Below, piece by piece: positions 23,420-36,540 of a stretch of DNA of 64,000 nucleotides (its first letter is position 1; each line of letters starts with the position of its first letter). Origin of the DNA: Timema cristinae (taxonomy: Eukaryota > Arthropoda > Insecta > Phasmatodea > Timematidae); NCBI GenBank assembly GCA_039000515.1, contig JBCFYV010000001.1, positions 57,149,372-57,213,371 on the forward strand. Reading direction: 5' to 3'. A program made the position numbers and the translations under genes. The notes beneath the pieces are model-generated. The model saw nothing but the letters and a program-made list of their open reading frames with translations. It was not told where the DNA came from and made no database searches.

Positions 23420-25096
23420 TTTAAACAAACAATGTGTTTTAACGTAAACTGAGTATGCTATGTCAGAAGTTGGTAAAAAAAATCCTCTCCACTGATACCT
23501 TATTCATCGCTGTAGGCTTTGTATTAGTTGATAAAAAGGTTTGTTGACAATATAAATAATATATAGGATAACAAACCACTTATTAAATAACGAGATCTTA
23601 CCGTCTTAATCCTTCTGTCAAATATCAGACCACGACATTTGTTTTAATTGATATATTAACACAAGCGTTATTACCGACCTAAGCTAATGAGGTAAGAATG
23701 GGAAAAGTAATAAGAGAAGCGAACAACAGCTCCATTCCACGCCGAGCAATGAAAGAGTGAGAGTGGGGAAGAAAGGAAGGGGGAAAAAACAGATGACTTT
23801 CGCAGACGAAAACAAGAGTGACGGCCTAGCGTTCAGGGGTAGCGGATTCTAACATACGTTTACAGCATCCTCTCTTCACTCATGTCACTTTTTCTTCAGA
23901 GAATCATAAAAACAAGCGTAGGTGGATACGAAGACTAGACATGAAGATCGTCCAGTCTATATTGAATTCATATCAAAAACTGATGATTGTCCACAGGACT
24001 ATTCCCGATAACTGATTGTAATTCAACTATGTGAAAAATAATAACATGGACATTGGTTCGAGCCCTACATTAAGGTTGTATAATGTTTCACTTAATTGAA
24101 TTGGCTAGTCAAATTTGACGGTGGCGGTGAGGTCGGGGTCCGAATCCCGGCAGGATATACTGGAGTTTTCTTTCCAAAATTGTACCCCACTTTATTTTCA
24201 GGCAAAATACGGGTATATTTTCTATATTGAGTAAGATATTATACTTATCTTCTATGTATAGTTAAATGCAGATAGCCCAAACGAATGGTAAAATTCTATG
24301 CGAAAAAAGGAACCTTTTTGAAACCTTAGATTATGAAGATGTAGATCACCAATTGGGAGTACGAGTATTTTAGAAGGATAAGCTCATTACTTACTACATT
24401 AGTGTGTAGTCGGTCAACTGTGAGACTGAGCGGGGTAAATACAACTATCAAGGAGAATTTTAAAGGGGTGTACACCCTCGTAAACGCTGCCACACAAGTC
24501 AACTTAAAAAAAGTCAGTAAGATAATGCTTCTTAGAAACTTTAATACTAAACAGAACCCTAGCAGGGACAAAATCGGATAAAAATTAAATTAATGCAACC
24601 ATTTTTAAAAGGTATCTTAGAGAATGTGTGTTTGAAACCGATAAGAGATTTGGAGTCTGCAGGCCTTAAAATGCCCTTTATTTTGAGATAGAGGCAGTTC
24701 CCGGTTAAACTGGTGTCCTTGACGAATGTTAATAAGTTACAAGATCAAACCTTGGCTAAGATTTGTATTTATCTGTCCTAATCCGATTTCAGACTGTGTG
24801 GCTTTTTCTAGTATGCGCAGCTCGAAGTGTTAAAAGTAGTTGTTGTAGTTGAAGATTCAAAGAGCACTCTAATACCGGAAAGTCCTAAAATATTCCACAA
24901 AAATAGTTTGTATAAAAACTAATTGTCATTTATTTAGTAAAAATAAAATGATTTTAGTTAACACTCAATTTATCCACTATTACTAATAGATTTAAATGAC
25001 AGAAAAATATTTTTAACAGCTAACCCAACGTAACAAAATGTATAAACATAAAAACTAGTATACGAGTATTAAGAAAAGCCTGTTTGTTGATCAAAG
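23420..25096. other. Anonymous DNA with one decayed SINE-like stretch
   Basis: Around 24100-24305 a B-box-like GGGGTCCGAATCCCGGCAGG and a tail-like GATAGCCCAAACGAATGGTA suggest an old SINE. Nothing codes. Confidence 0.4.
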
Positions 25097-25108
25097 TACA
25101 GCCATGTC

Positions 25109-25158
25109 AGCGTATAATCCGAACGGGTAGTAAGACGCGGTGCTAATATTATTATTAT
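25109..25158 (+). mobile_element. Tail-only SINE insertion with perfect 12-bp TSD
   Basis: A 50-bp insert consisting only of the shared SINE tail (CGTATAATCCGAACGGGTAG, TAAGACGCGGTGCTAA) and an ATT microsatellite is flanked by TACAGCCATGTC at 25097-25108 and 25159-25170. It is a retrotransposition event that stopped almost immediately after priming. Confidence 0.9.
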
Positions 25159-25374
25159 TACAGCCATGTCTGTGTCAATTAAAGTGATCGTGTAACAGTC
25201 AACCTACACTTGGAATATTAACATTAAAGACTGGTTGGCGAAATAACACATTAGGTGTAATATTTTACTGGGTAAAAGGCTAGAGGATGACTTACTTCAT
25301 GATTGAATAGATTAAAAATAGCCTTTTTTTTAATACTAATACAACCTTAGTATTCTGAAATAAATGGTTATATT

Positions 25375-25662
25375 TATTATTAGGACCATGTCTTACTACC
25401 CGTTCGGGTCATACGCACTTAAACTAATGTGTAATGGTAGGGTGATTGTGAGATGAAATGGAGGACCTACAGTTTAACGTGGAATCCGAACCATGGTGGA
25501 GGCCTGGCATTCCACACATTCACAAGTTGTGATTAATACACGTCTTGTCAGAGAGTAAGGAAGGGTTTGGTAATCAGATAAATCTGTGCCCGGACCGAGG
25601 ATTCAACACCGGACCCCCAGCACAGAAGTCCAACATCTTACCCCTGGACTACCAGGTCACCC
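25375..25662 (-). mobile_element. SINE family A, full length with 14-bp TSD
   Basis: TSD TAAATGGTTATATT is at 25361-25374 and 25663-25676. On the minus strand the head reads GGTGACCTGGTAGTCCAGGG (A-box-like) with a B-box region GGTGTTGAATCCTCGGTCCG. The body includes the family phrases for ACAAGACGTGTATTAATCAC and CCACGTTAAACTGTAGGTCC. The tail is the shared one. Confidence 0.92.
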
Positions 25663-25679
25663 TAAATGGTTATATTAAA

Positions 25680-26424
25680 GCATGACTTACAAACTAACTT
25701 TATCCTAGAAGAGACAAAACAACCAGTCGAGGAGCCTTCAATTCATCACCATGAAAAGGAAGTATAAATTTCACAACCAGGCATTTTAAGGCTGACCCAA
25801 GGCTCAAGCCCAGGACGCTTAGCTCATTGGGAATACATATTAGAGGTTCCTAGATCGTTACCCTGGAAGGACAGTGGTGTAATTATTAGGATTCATCCCT
25901 TGATTATTCATAGCGTTTTAATGGAGTTAATATTTCAACAAAAACTTAGGTCTATGATCAAAAAAGCTTACGAGGTTTTTTTACAATAATATCACACACG
26001 CATCTGAGCGGCGAGGGAGTATATTAATTAATAAAATAATGTCTGGAGCCGCAGAGTGACATATTGTAACACTATAACGTTGGAGAGGGGACTGGGACGA
26101 GGCGGTGTCATCTAGAACGCATCCTGAACGAAATTATTTGTTAACCTTTCTTTCTGAATGCTCCACAGATTTATTTTGTAAAATTCTGTTATTCAAAGAC
26201 CCGTTGGAAGTGTCTGTAAATCTATAAGAAGACAAGAACAGTGAATTGTTGCATTAAATTGATATTAAAAATTTTAATAACAGTAACATATAGAAAATTA
26301 TGTTGGTATTAAATCACCGCTCTACGGTAATTCATATGCACAAATTTTAAATAACCTTACGCAATTTCAAACCTTGGATTAGGCCTTTTATCAATTATGA
26401 AAGTAGACCATTACTAATATTTCG
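25680..26424. other. Anonymous DNA
   Basis: No gene or repeat I can support. Confidence 0.4.
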
Positions 26425-26618
26425 GGGGTCGCATGATCTAAAGAGCGATTCTCAGTCGGGTATATTGAGGGTGGTTTACTAAAACGGGTTTTCACTATCA
26501 CTCCACGCAAATGCGGGTACATTTCCTATAAATATAACCTCCCAAATCCCTAAAACCATTAGCTTAATTAGTATATAAGCGTATAGCGTGAACGGATAGC
26601 AAAACGCGGCGCTAAAAA
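26425..26618 (+). mobile_element. Family B SINE with internally deleted head
   Basis: Head GGTCGCATGATCTAAAGAGC joins early to the body, skipping about 40 bases around the B box. The tail is AGCGTATAGCGTGAACGGAT followed by AAAACGCGGCGCTAA. Confidence 0.7.
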
Positions 26619-26627
26619 GTAATTTTA

Positions 26628-26872
26628 GACCCACTTCAGTGGCTGCATGGTCTAAGGCGCTACTCCATAATAGACTAGACTGCCAAAGACTGGAATATCA
26701 AAGTTTGATTACAGTCGGGTGCGGTGAGGGCAATTTTTTTAAATGGTTTTCCACTCTCCCTCCCCACAAGTGCGGGTGCACTTCTTCTAAATTAAACCTT
26801 TCTAATCCCTAACACAGTAGGATTGGTACATAAGCGTATGAGCCGAACGGGTAGTAAAAAGCGGTGGTAAAA
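26628..26872 (+). mobile_element. SINE family B, full length
   Basis: Head GACCCACTTCAGTGGCTGCA TGGTCTAAGGCGCTACTCC, B-box-like AAAGTTTGATTACAGTCGGG, body CACAAGTGCGGGTGCACTTC, tail GTATGAGCCGAACGGGTAGT. It lies 9 bp after the previous SINE in the same orientation. Confidence 0.85.
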
Positions 26873-26879
26873 AAAAAGA

Positions 26880-27300
26880 ATACTTTTAATTTAAGCGAAA
26901 TCATAATTGAATAAATAAGTAGGTTCAAGTAACTGATTTATTTAAATATCTATCTAATGAGAAAGTAAGAAAGTGGTATTTCTTTACACCATGATTCTAA
27001 TAGTGACTTAATTAAAATAACATTCCCCTCTTGGTACTTCTCACATTGTTATTTAGAACAACGGTATACAAGTACAAAAGTAAGAAATAATCCTTTGTGC
27101 TAATAATTAGCACTTCGCTTACTTGGAGGGAGAAAAAAAAACAAATACCGGATTGGTTATAAAACACATCCGTAAATTTATGCATCCGTCTACCTTAGTG
27201 GTAAGTGCTGATAATCAATCCGGAATAATAAAGTTGGTAGTTCGAGAAGACGATGATGTGCAGTGAGTTTGATTAAAACTAGCATCAGAGGTGTGTTTAC
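26880..27300. other. Anonymous DNA
   Basis: AT-rich; no supported feature. Confidence 0.4.
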
Positions 27301-27309
27301 AAGTAGACA

Positions 27310-27475
27310 GGGTTTTATCTTCTTGCACTGCGTTTTACTACACACACGGGATAACTTCATTTAATTACAATAACAATATAGAGGTAAAGAGAATGAGTGT
27401 TCCCGTATTTACATGGAGTGAGAGTGGTAAACCATTTATTAAAAAACATCCTCGGTCCACCCGGTCGAGGTAAAA
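27310..27475 (-). mobile_element. Degenerate family B SINE fragment
   Basis: Reversed tail CTGCGTTTTACTACACACAC, body TATTTACATGGAGTGAGAGT GGTAAACCATTT and CCACCCGGTCGAGG are recognisable. The tRNA head is gone. Confidence 0.6.
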
Positions 27476-27864
27476 AGCCAGACTACAGCCTTCCAGTGAC
27501 CAGTAAACCAAGCTATACGATCTTGACGCTTAGTCCGCGAGTCCAGGATGAGATACAAATTGAACTTCTATATGGAGCCGTAGAATGAGCCAACAATTAT
27601 ATCTAGCCTATTACTTGAAACGTAGGGTTCCTCGATTAAGTTGAGACTATAGGTAAATAATATACTATTACCCCCTTAACTGTCAACCCATTTTCAATAT
27701 TATTTAATGTCATAAAATAAATTTTATTTCTTTTTGTTTTTTTACAATGTGAATATTGAGTTGAAGAGACACGAGATTAAGAGCATTACAAACACAAAGT
27801 TTAAAATAGAAAAAATACTGTAATAAGAAGACAAGGTTTTGAAATCTAACAGTAGAAGACAATA

Positions 27865-28096
27865 AGACCCACTTCAGTGGCCAAATGGTCTCAGGCGTTA
27901 CTCTCGCAATAGAATGAAGAAGAAAGTTAGACCAAGGTTCAATCCCTGTCAGGTGTACGAAGGGCAGTTATCCTATAGGGTTTTCAACTCTCCCAGTAGA
28001 ACGCGGGTACACACGTGTCTTCAAAATTCAACATCCCTTATCGTTAACAAATTAGTGTAATTAGTACACAGGCGTATAGTAAGATGCGGCCCTAAA
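27865..28096 (+). mobile_element. SINE family B, full length, diverged
   Basis: Head GACCCACTTCAGTGGCCAAA TGGTCTCAGGCG, B box AAGGTTCAATCCCTGTCAGG, and a tail that has lost the CCCGAACGGG hairpin (ACAGGCGTATAGTAAGATGC). Confidence 0.8.
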
Positions 28097-28099
28097 ATA

Positions 28100-30538
28100 A
28101 ATTAAATTTTATTAAACTTCAACACTGAAATCATGATAGATAATTAATTAGGAGCATAAGTTCTCCATTTTATAATATAATCATGGTCAGCTAATGAATG
28201 TGTGATGTTGACGCTATTATTTATTTAGGTTGAAATGTTCAAATTAAACATCACAAATGTAATTCAAATTTACTGTATCATAGCAGCCATTACCATGAAG
28301 AAATAGACAATTTATGATTCTCACTATAATTTAAGACTTAATATAAATTGAGTTTAAATGCCGAGAAACAATGGCCTCGTATGGCGCCATCCTGTAGTCG
28401 GCGGTATCGTCTGCAGGAAACCAGATAGAACAGTCGCCAGGATTCAGACACTAGTCAACACATCTAATATATACAGGATGTAGATAAACAGTGACATAAT
28501 TAGTAAAAATATATATAACAAAACAGAGTTTTATTTTTGAAACAAATAAAAAGATGATGGTCAAGCTGTAAAAGTGAATTTAATACTCAATACACTTATA
28601 AATCGTGATAACATTACATGTAGTGAGATGCTCCTCAAATCATTTTCAGGATATTTATAATAAGTCAGCATTGATGGACTTAACCTAGGAAAACTAATTT
28701 AACTTTGCACCCTAAGTTAGATTTCAGTGAGATCATATTGAGCATTTTAAATATCGCTTTAATCTAGTACAGTTGAAAATAATTGTGACACACAGTCACT
28801 TTTAGTTTCTTTTTTCTATAACGGATTCGAATTCTCGCACATGGGCATAACCATGACTCAGACTCAATTTTGGTTGAATGTGAAGCGTAGAGAGAGGGGT
28901 GGAGAAACGACATGAAAATAACATATTGACTAAGAACTTAGATTCGTTAGCTTAACTGGTACAAATGTGGTATAAAAGATGTGTAGCTCGTATTAAATGG
29001 AAGAAAGGTGGTATTTTGATTATTGTAAATAAAAGTTTTGTATTATTTTAGGGATTATGTGGATATTCCAAAAAATTGATAAAAATGACCCGACTTTTCC
29101 ATGAATTCTCCATGACCAAGCAAATTACCCAACTTTTTACCGTTTTCAAGGTCTTGATACATCCTGAATAATGGAGTAAAAGAGGGGTCCTTAATTTTTG
29201 TTTGCCTGTCTAATGGTTGTACATGACTCTTCGTCCTAACATAATTATAGTACCAATAAAAAGAGCGTCATATAATTGTTGTTTTTTTAGTTATAGAAAG
29301 GTAACAAACCAAATTTTAAAACGATTCTTCTCCGGTACTGTGTATAAAAAGACTTGTAACCCTTGGTCAGTAAGTATAGGCGCTAACGACCTAGCTAAAC
29401 TGCAAGAGTTATCTAAGCCAAAGGACATAAATAAGCCAAGAACTTCTTTTTTATCAACCAAAATATACAATTTATATCAAAATATATAATGACAGATAAT
29501 GGAAACAATATTTTGATCTAAACAGCTTTTAGACACAGCGTATTTAAATGAGTGGAGCAGTTAAGGATAAAAATAAAAGATATTAGCAAGGAAGGAGAGT
29601 GGAATAATAAACCTAGTTTATGAACAATAATAATTACTTGTAGTTTACAGGATGTTTACATGAAATGACCAATTATATATAAACAAAGGAGAGTTCTGTA
29701 ATATCTACTATGCAAGTTACCCGTGTTTCACAGATAATAGTGGTTATTCTAAACTATAAACATTTAACAGGCTTACCTTTTAAAAATACTAATAGTAAAA
29801 GTACTTTTCTCTACTACTTACCAATTTTCTGTTACTATAATTATCGTAGCCAAGACCATCAAGGTCAGCTACACAGGTAGTGTCGCAAATTACGAGTTTA
29901 ATCCCCGAGACGATGCAGCATCCCCGCAACAACACTGTGGTTAATTTATAAAAACGAGTAGTTAATTTTCAAATAGTTTTTAAATCAATCAATTACAAGC
30001 ATTACTAATATTTTCAAGGAGAGCAAGATAAGATTAATCATTATTTTCTGAGTATGTTAAAATATTTTCTAGTTGATAAACGTGTTAATTTTGAATAAAC
30101 CTATAAAATATTATAAGAGAAAAGACGAATTACGTTAAAAGTTCTACAATGATGTATATGTATTATTTTGTACGTCTCTTTTAAGAAACTATGATATTTG
30201 GCTTTGGTAGAATTCACGATGTCGTCATTGTCGCATGAACCAAAGCCCAATATACACGGACATATTTTGTTTTAGGCTAAGTATATTTGTTCGATAATCC
30301 TAACAATACCTCGTGTCCATTAGTTTGGGTTAGCGAAGCTATACTGTCCAGATAGAGGTATGTTCATATCAAGTAGTCATGGTCTTGTCGTGTCCGACAG
30401 AACTAATGCGCTCGTCTTGAGCGATCGCTTACAACCGGTTTTTAAATACTTCCTAAGGGATTAGTGTTCGAATCCCGTCTGGGTACCAAGTAGCCAAGTT
30501 GGGTATTTTATTTTCCCATGACAAAATATTTAATTCAG
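28100..30538. other. Anonymous AT-rich DNA
   Basis: A 90-codon frame at 29217-29489 matches nothing I recognise. A decayed tRNA-like B box (GAGTTTAATCCCCGAG) near 29895 and another (GTGTTCGAATCCCG) near 30465 may be old SINE heads. Confidence 0.4.
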
Positions 30539-30551
30539 AACCTATATTTTA

Positions 30552-30831
30552 TTATTATATTATTAGCACCACGTCTTACTACCCGTTCGGGTTATACGCA
30601 CTTACGCTAATGTGTAATGGTAGGGTGATTGTGAGATGAAATGAAGGACCTACAGTTTAACGTGGAATCCGAACCACGGTGGTGGCCTGGCATTCCCCAC
30701 ATTCACAAGATGTCTTGTCAGAGGTGAAGGAAGGGTTTGGTAATCAGATAAATCTGTGCCGGTACCGAGGATTGAACCCCGGACTCCAGCATAGATGTCC
30801 GACACCTTACCCCTAGACCACCAGGTCAGCC
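30552..30831 (-). mobile_element. SINE family A, full length with 13-bp TSD
   Basis: TSD AACCTATATTTTA is at 30539-30551 and 30832-30844. The reversed head is CCCCTAGACCACCAGGTCAG and the B box is GAGGATTGAACCCCGGACTC. The tail has the intact hairpin (ACTACCCGTTCGGGTTATAC on the plus strand). Confidence 0.92.
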
Positions 30832-31184
30832 AACCTATATTTTAAAAAGTATCAAGTGAATAATGACTGAGCACGGGACGATCCATGAATAGCTTAGTGC
30901 GTAATAATACAAAGGTCCAGCGTTCGATTTCCGTGTCATTTTTCAATTTATTCGAATATAGCAGAGTTACAGCTGATCTCCGTAATGTTACTCACCCATC
31001 CCTAAAGCTTTGCTTTTCATGTCAAATGAATTTTTTAGCTTTGCTTTTCTTAAATACTTGGAATAATAATATTCCTAAACAATATTTTTAAAAACTTACT
31101 TTATTATTTCCTTATGTTAGATAATACAGTAAGTAGTTTTTAATAAGTATGTGATTAAAGTTCTAGCATTTTTTTATTTATTTT

Positions 31185-31432
31185 TAGCACCACATCTTAC
31201 TACCCGTTCAGGTTATACGTATATATAATAATTACGCTAATGTTTATAGGGATTAGGAAGGTTATATTCAGATGAAGTGTACCCAAATTTGCATGGAAGG
31301 AGAGTTGGAAACCATTTTGGAAAAAACACTCTCAGCATACCCGACCGATATTTGAACCCCAAACTTCCCGTAATCGGCAGTTCAGCCTATTACGAGAGTT
31401 GCGCGTTAGACCACGCGGCCACCGAAGCGAGT
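31185..31432 (-). mobile_element. SINE family B, full length
   Basis: Tail TAGCACCACATCTTACTACC, body GGAAGGAGAGTTGGAAACCA, and reversed head GCGCGTTAGACCACGCGGCC ACCGAAGCGAGT. A 67-codon frame over this region is the SINE itself. Confidence 0.85.
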
Positions 31433-31439
31433 ATTAATT

Positions 31440-32110
31440 ATTTTACTAAGCCCGGACGGCGTTTTTTTGGGTTGTGTTAAAGTGCAACAAAAGCCCCTGA
31501 TATGTACGCTTACAAATAGGATGCTGAAGCGTCCAGTCCAAAGTCACTAGCTTCCAAATTCCCTCCTCCTCCTGTCAAAGACAGCTACTAATAAATACGT
31601 CCACTCTAATAACTAATGATGTCCTCGGAGACACTTAATAAATTGAATTTCTTATTATCTTAAAGCGCCTTCATCGTGATGTCGCTGCATTGGTCGGGAT
31701 CCGAGGTGACCGGTGTACCACTAGGAACTAATGTTGCCGTCACTACCTCGTCGGAGACCATCCATCACTGTTAACCCTCTCCTTCTCTCTTTCTCTCTCT
31801 CTCACAAACATTCACTTCTCAGAGAATACATTTACCGAAACACTGGGGCGTACAAACAAATACGGAACTTTTTAATTTCGTCAGGGTAATTTACTTCCCA
31901 ACCAATAAAATATATTGACAATAAAAATAGAGAAGGAGAGGAGAAAGTAGAGTAAGGGGGATCACGTGTACACATTGCTGGAAAGATTACAGGAGAAAAC
32001 GTGAGAAATAAGCCAAACATTTGACACCGGCTGAAAGACTTTTAAAAAATCTAAATACAGTCCTTGAAATATGTTGACCATTTCTTTTTTTTCTTTTTTC
32101 TAACTAAATA
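31440..32110. other. Anonymous DNA with a CT-rich patch
   Basis: Pyrimidine-rich run at about 31778-31802. No supported gene. Confidence 0.4.
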
Positions 32111-32116
32111 AAGACG

Positions 32117-32348
32117 AAACTCAGTGGCGTAGTTATCTAACGCACTAGTTTCATGTTGCGCTAGACTTGCGAAGACGTGGAGATCGAGTCGGGGGAACTG
32201 GAGGAGGTTTTTTTCTAAATAATTTTCCACTCTCCCTCCACGCAAATGCTGATTCACTTCCTCTATATTCAACTATCTCAATTCCTAACCTATTAGCGTA
32301 GTTAGTATTTAAGCCTCTAGTCCAAACGGGTAGTAAGACGCGATGCTA
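32117..32348 (+). mobile_element. SINE family B', near full length
   Basis: Head CTCAGTGGCGTAGTTATCTA ACGC, body CACGCAAATGCTGATTCACT, tail AGTCCAAACGGGTAGTAAGA CGCGATGCTAAA then a TAAA-rich end. Confidence 0.85.
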
Positions 32349-32824
32349 AATAAATAAATAAAAAAATAAAAAATAAAATTTCAATTCTCATAAGAGAAAT
32401 ATTTTAGAAAATACAAACTATTTTTCGGTTCCAATTGATAGCACTTTACTGTTTTATCATTGTTAGTTTAAGTATTAATAATATCTATTAAAAAGTGACA
32501 GCTGAATATCAGATAATATGACTAGACGTATGAATAGCATTAGCTCTAATAACTTTTCTGTCAAATTCCTTCTATCAAAATTGGAAAGGATATTTCTGGT
32601 TTGATAAATATATAATATATATTATAAAACACACACAGCTTTTCCTAGTTTCTAAAAATGTTGTTGATATTCCACAACGTAATAATATGCAGGAAAGTTG
32701 GCAACCAATATCTCGCAATCTGTCAGTAATTGCTGTCTCATGTATGCTATTCTTACAATGTGGCATATCCTGCTTAGAGTTGTGAGGTCGTTCACTTTAA
32801 AAATTTATATGGTCATTTTTTATA

Positions 32825-33050
32825 AGCAACGCGTCTTAGTACCAGTTAGGATTATACTCCTGTATACTTACTACACTATAGTGTTAGAGATTAGGAAGGT
32901 TCAATTTAAAGAAAGTGCACTGGTATTGGCGTGGAGGGAGATTGGAAAACAATTTAGTAAAACCACCCAACCGGCGTCAAAACACAATCTCCCCGTCTTA
33001 GGCAGTCTGTTGAGACAGTAGCGCCTTAAACCATGCAGCAACCGAAACTG
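32825..33050 (-). mobile_element. SINE family B, diverged
   Basis: Tail AAGCAACGCGTCTTAGTACC, body GGCGTGGAGGGAGATTGGAA, and reversed head GCGCCTTAAACCATGCAGCA ACCGAA are readable. A 107-codon frame overlaps it only by chance. Confidence 0.75.
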
Positions 33051-34212
33051 GTTTGGTCAAAGTTAAATTTAAATCAGATTTTAAGCATATTAATAATACT
33101 TTGTGAATAGTTTACTTTTATCAACGAAGTTATTGTTTTCAACCACTAAAAGTTTGTCAGTAAATCCACAGAGCGAAAAAGTTTGGATAAAGAAATTAAT
33201 TTTGATAGCGGAATTATGTCAAGGATTAATTTTGTACAGGCGAATTTATTTGGCTTTAAAATAGGCCAAAGAAAATATTCATTTAAGACTAAGCAGAATG
33301 TTCATTTTAGTATTATATTATTATACTTAACACATATTATGTGGTCGCGAACAACAACTTTAAAAAATTAATTTATGAAAACTGTATTAAGCAAGTGTAC
33401 CTTTAGGAAATCTACTAGAAAATTTGGAGAAAGAAAGTGAAACCCAAAAATAAAAAAATACATACTATAGAGATACCTATAAGGATAGAATTACGGTCCC
33501 CGGGTAAAAAACAGTGTTGTAGACCAATGAACCAGCTATGCACTGACTGTAAGTATATCTGAATATTATTTTCTATAAGGCACGTCACATTGCTCTAGTT
33601 TAGGTTAGTTTCGGAAGAATTTTCGTGATGAATTATAGGAGGCTTTACGCGCCATTAGAAAACACTAATTAAATATTAGTTTATACAGTTGTTAAAACAT
33701 TAATTCACTTGACAACTATTAAAAAGTATGGAGAATTCATAAATGTATTAAAAGTATTTTCATAAGGACATGCATATGTGGGTACGCAAACTAAATATCA
33801 AAATCAGATAGCCTGATTTACCAGTGATGCAGAGGTAGGGGCTAGAATTCCAGCCATGTACTTTTTTTTTGCTATTCTTTCAAGCTTATACGTTTGACAT
33901 TTCTTACAAAATTATGTATTTTTTTACCCCTAATTCATAAAGGTAATTCAAATTCGTCTAGCCTAGTCCAAAAGAAAGACATATAAGAAATAATCACCCG
34001 GTGTTTACGATAATCCTGAAAAATAATTTATTTGAAGAAAATGGTGTTGATGGCACTTTATAGTATCAGATTCAACGTTGAATTAGATAAATACATCATG
34101 AGCCTTTAAATTTATAAATAAATGGATAGACGTGAATGAAAATAAACAATACTATTTTATTATGTTTACTTTCAACAGAATATTACGATAGTCTAAAAGT
34201 AAAAGGGAAATT
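33051..34212. other. Anonymous AT-rich DNA
   Basis: No gene or repeat I can support. Confidence 0.4.
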
Positions 34213-34223
34213 AATATCAAGAG

Positions 34224-34513
34224 GGTGACCTGTGTCTAGGGGTAAGGTGTCAGACCTTCTATGCTGGCGGCCGGGGTTCAATCCTCGTCCCGGCAAAGAT
34301 TTATCTGATTTCCAAACCTTCCTTCACCTCTGACAAGACATCTTGTGAATGTGAGGAATGCAAGGGCCAAACCACCGTGGTTCGGATTCCACGTTAAACT
34401 GTAGGTCCTTCATTTCATCTCACTATCACCTTACCATTACACATTAGCGTAAGTGCGTATAACCCGAACGGGTAGTAAGACGCGGTGCTAATAATAATAA
34501 TAATAATAATAAT
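34224..34513 (+). mobile_element. SINE family A, full length with TSD
   Basis: TSD AATATCAAGAG is at 34213-34223 and 34514-34524. The head is GGTGACCTGTGTCTAGGGGT AAGG, the B box GGGGTTCAATCCTCGTCCCG, and the tail GTATAACCCGAACGGGTAGT AAGACGCGGTGCTAA with a TAA microsatellite. This copy is close to the consensus. Confidence 0.93.
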
Positions 34514-34570
34514 AATATCAAGAGAGACTTCAAAATGTAACCGATACGTCCCAGCCGTCCTTAATTCGTT

Positions 34571-34571
<1 letters not shown>

Positions 34572-34607
<36 letters not shown>

Positions 34608-34609
34608 AT
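34572..34609 (+). repeat. (GT)n microsatellite
   Basis: About 19 GT repeats. The overlapping frames on both strands that contain poly-HT/VC are artefacts. Confidence 0.95.
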
Positions 34610-35676
34610 GAATTGTAAGCCTTTGTGGAGGGGGACGCCTAGTTTACCCCGATTGTTCAATTTTGATACGTCTGTACTTAATTTGGAATTAAAATCGACG
34701 CTTATTGTCAGAAATGGAGAGCCAACCGTGACGCCGCCTCCAGATTAAAAGAGAATTTCCAACTAGCTGTCAGGAAGACGCTGCATGGTTAGACTACAAA
34801 GCTAAGGCTAGGCTTGACGCGCAATCATAAGTGGAAGAGTGTTTTGAATAAATAATGTTTATTCATGTTATATTGAGGTAGAAATATTCATTGGTTTACT
34901 ATACGTTGGCTCTTCATTTTAAGGAGGCAGTAACGAAATATTTTAGCAAACAAATACATTTACAGAAGTTTCACAGTTTCGATAGTTTACTACAAAGAAT
35001 GACATATATAAAATTAATATATGTTTATATATAAAGTACAAGTAATTACATACAATAAATAGGATGAAGCAGATCTCGTGGGTTCTCTGTATTCTTTTTA
35101 GAGGTTTCTCCTATCTTTAGTGGAGGTCAGGCACAGATTCAGGGGTTGCGGGGGTTAAAAGGGTCAGTTGACCCTCCTCCCTGTGAAAGTTAGAAAATTA
35201 ATACAGAAAAAAAGGTTATACAGGAAAAAAAATTAAAGTTAATATTTTAGAAAGAAAATACAACACAAACTATTCCATTTTTTGTCTTTTTACGCGCAGA
35301 CACCTCTTAAGTCGGGTCCACACGTGCGTTATTCATCCACGTTTATTCAATTCTCGATATGACTCACGCAAGTGTGGAAAAAATATTGGTTTTAATGTAC
35401 GAATATTTGTTGTGCATAGCGACAAGAACAAAGCTCTGCATAGAAACGGTAGACTACCACACATCAAGGTAGACTAATAATCGCCTAAGAGCAGTTAATA
35501 CACGAATACAGAATATAGAGTATGTGTGGACAGAAGAGCGGGGTAACTATGGGGGACTCTGCTCCCCTGGAAATAATTTGCCCCCTTAGATGTATTTCAA
35601 ATCCTCTGATATTATCGAATATGAAGATGAAAGATGGCCTTAAATCAAACTCCAAATGACTTGTAAATGCAGTCAA

Positions 35677-35989
35677 TGACCTGGCGGTCTAGGGTTAAGA
35701 TGTCGGACTTCTGTGCTGGGGGTCCGGGGTTCCATCCTCAGTCCCGGTACAGATTTATCTGAATGCCAAACCCTTCACCCTTCCTTCCCCTCTGACAAGA
35801 CATGTATCAATCACAACTTGTGAATGTGTGAAATTCCAGGCATCCACCGTGGTTCGGATTTCACGTTAAACTGTAGGTCCTCCATTTCATCTCACATTCA
35901 CCCTACCATTACACATTAGCGTAAGTGCATATAATCCGAACGGATAGTAATACGTGGTGATAATTATAATAACAATAATAATAATAATT
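35677..35989 (+). mobile_element. SINE family A, full length
   Basis: Head TGACCTGGCGGTCTAGGGTT, B box GGGGTTCCATCCTCAGTCCC, tail CATATAATCCGAACGGATAG and a long AAT microsatellite. No clean TSD could be read. Confidence 0.85.
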
Positions 35990-36049
35990 GATGCATTATA
36001 TTGTCGAAAAGTTGCCGGAAAAGACCGCTTAAATAACTACTAGACTAGA

Positions 36050-36540
36050 GGCATCTAACTGGCAGAAAAAGCCAGGGGAGGAGGAAAGCTCTAAATATCT
36101 TCCAAGGTCATCTAAATTTCAAAAATGTCTAGGGGATGACAGCTCCAAATAGCTTCTAGATGCATATCATTTTGAAAAATTCTTAGACGAGGACACCTCA
36201 AATATCCTAGTTTCTGAAGTAATTCAATTTTCAAAATTTTGTCGGTGGAAGACCACTTCAAAGATTATCTTCTAGAGGTGGCTAACCATCCTACAAATTA
36301 ATATGATTATCACTATAAATAGCTTTTAAACGCATCCAAATTTCAAAAATGTCTAGGTGAGAAACACTTTAAATGTGGCTGATAATTTATAAAAGAATCT
36401 AATTTAAAAAAAATCAAGATAGGACTACTCATAGCTTCAAGAGTGAACAATCTTTTTTAACTGTTGAAGGAAGGCCACTCCAAATAGTTTATAAAAACTA
36501 TCTGATTTTAAAAAATTGGAAAGGAAGGTCACGGTTTAAA
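36050..36540. repeat. Degenerate tandem repeat, about 70-80 bp per unit
   Basis: The phrases CTCCAAATAGCTTCTAGATG, CAAATTTCAAAAATGTCTAG and GAAGACCACTTCAAAGATTA recur about every 70-80 bases in six or seven diverged versions. Confidence 0.65.

Noticed and set aside
34415..34748. Frames containing poly-HT, poly-CV and poly-I
   Set aside because: They are translations of the GT and TAA microsatellites at the SINE end.
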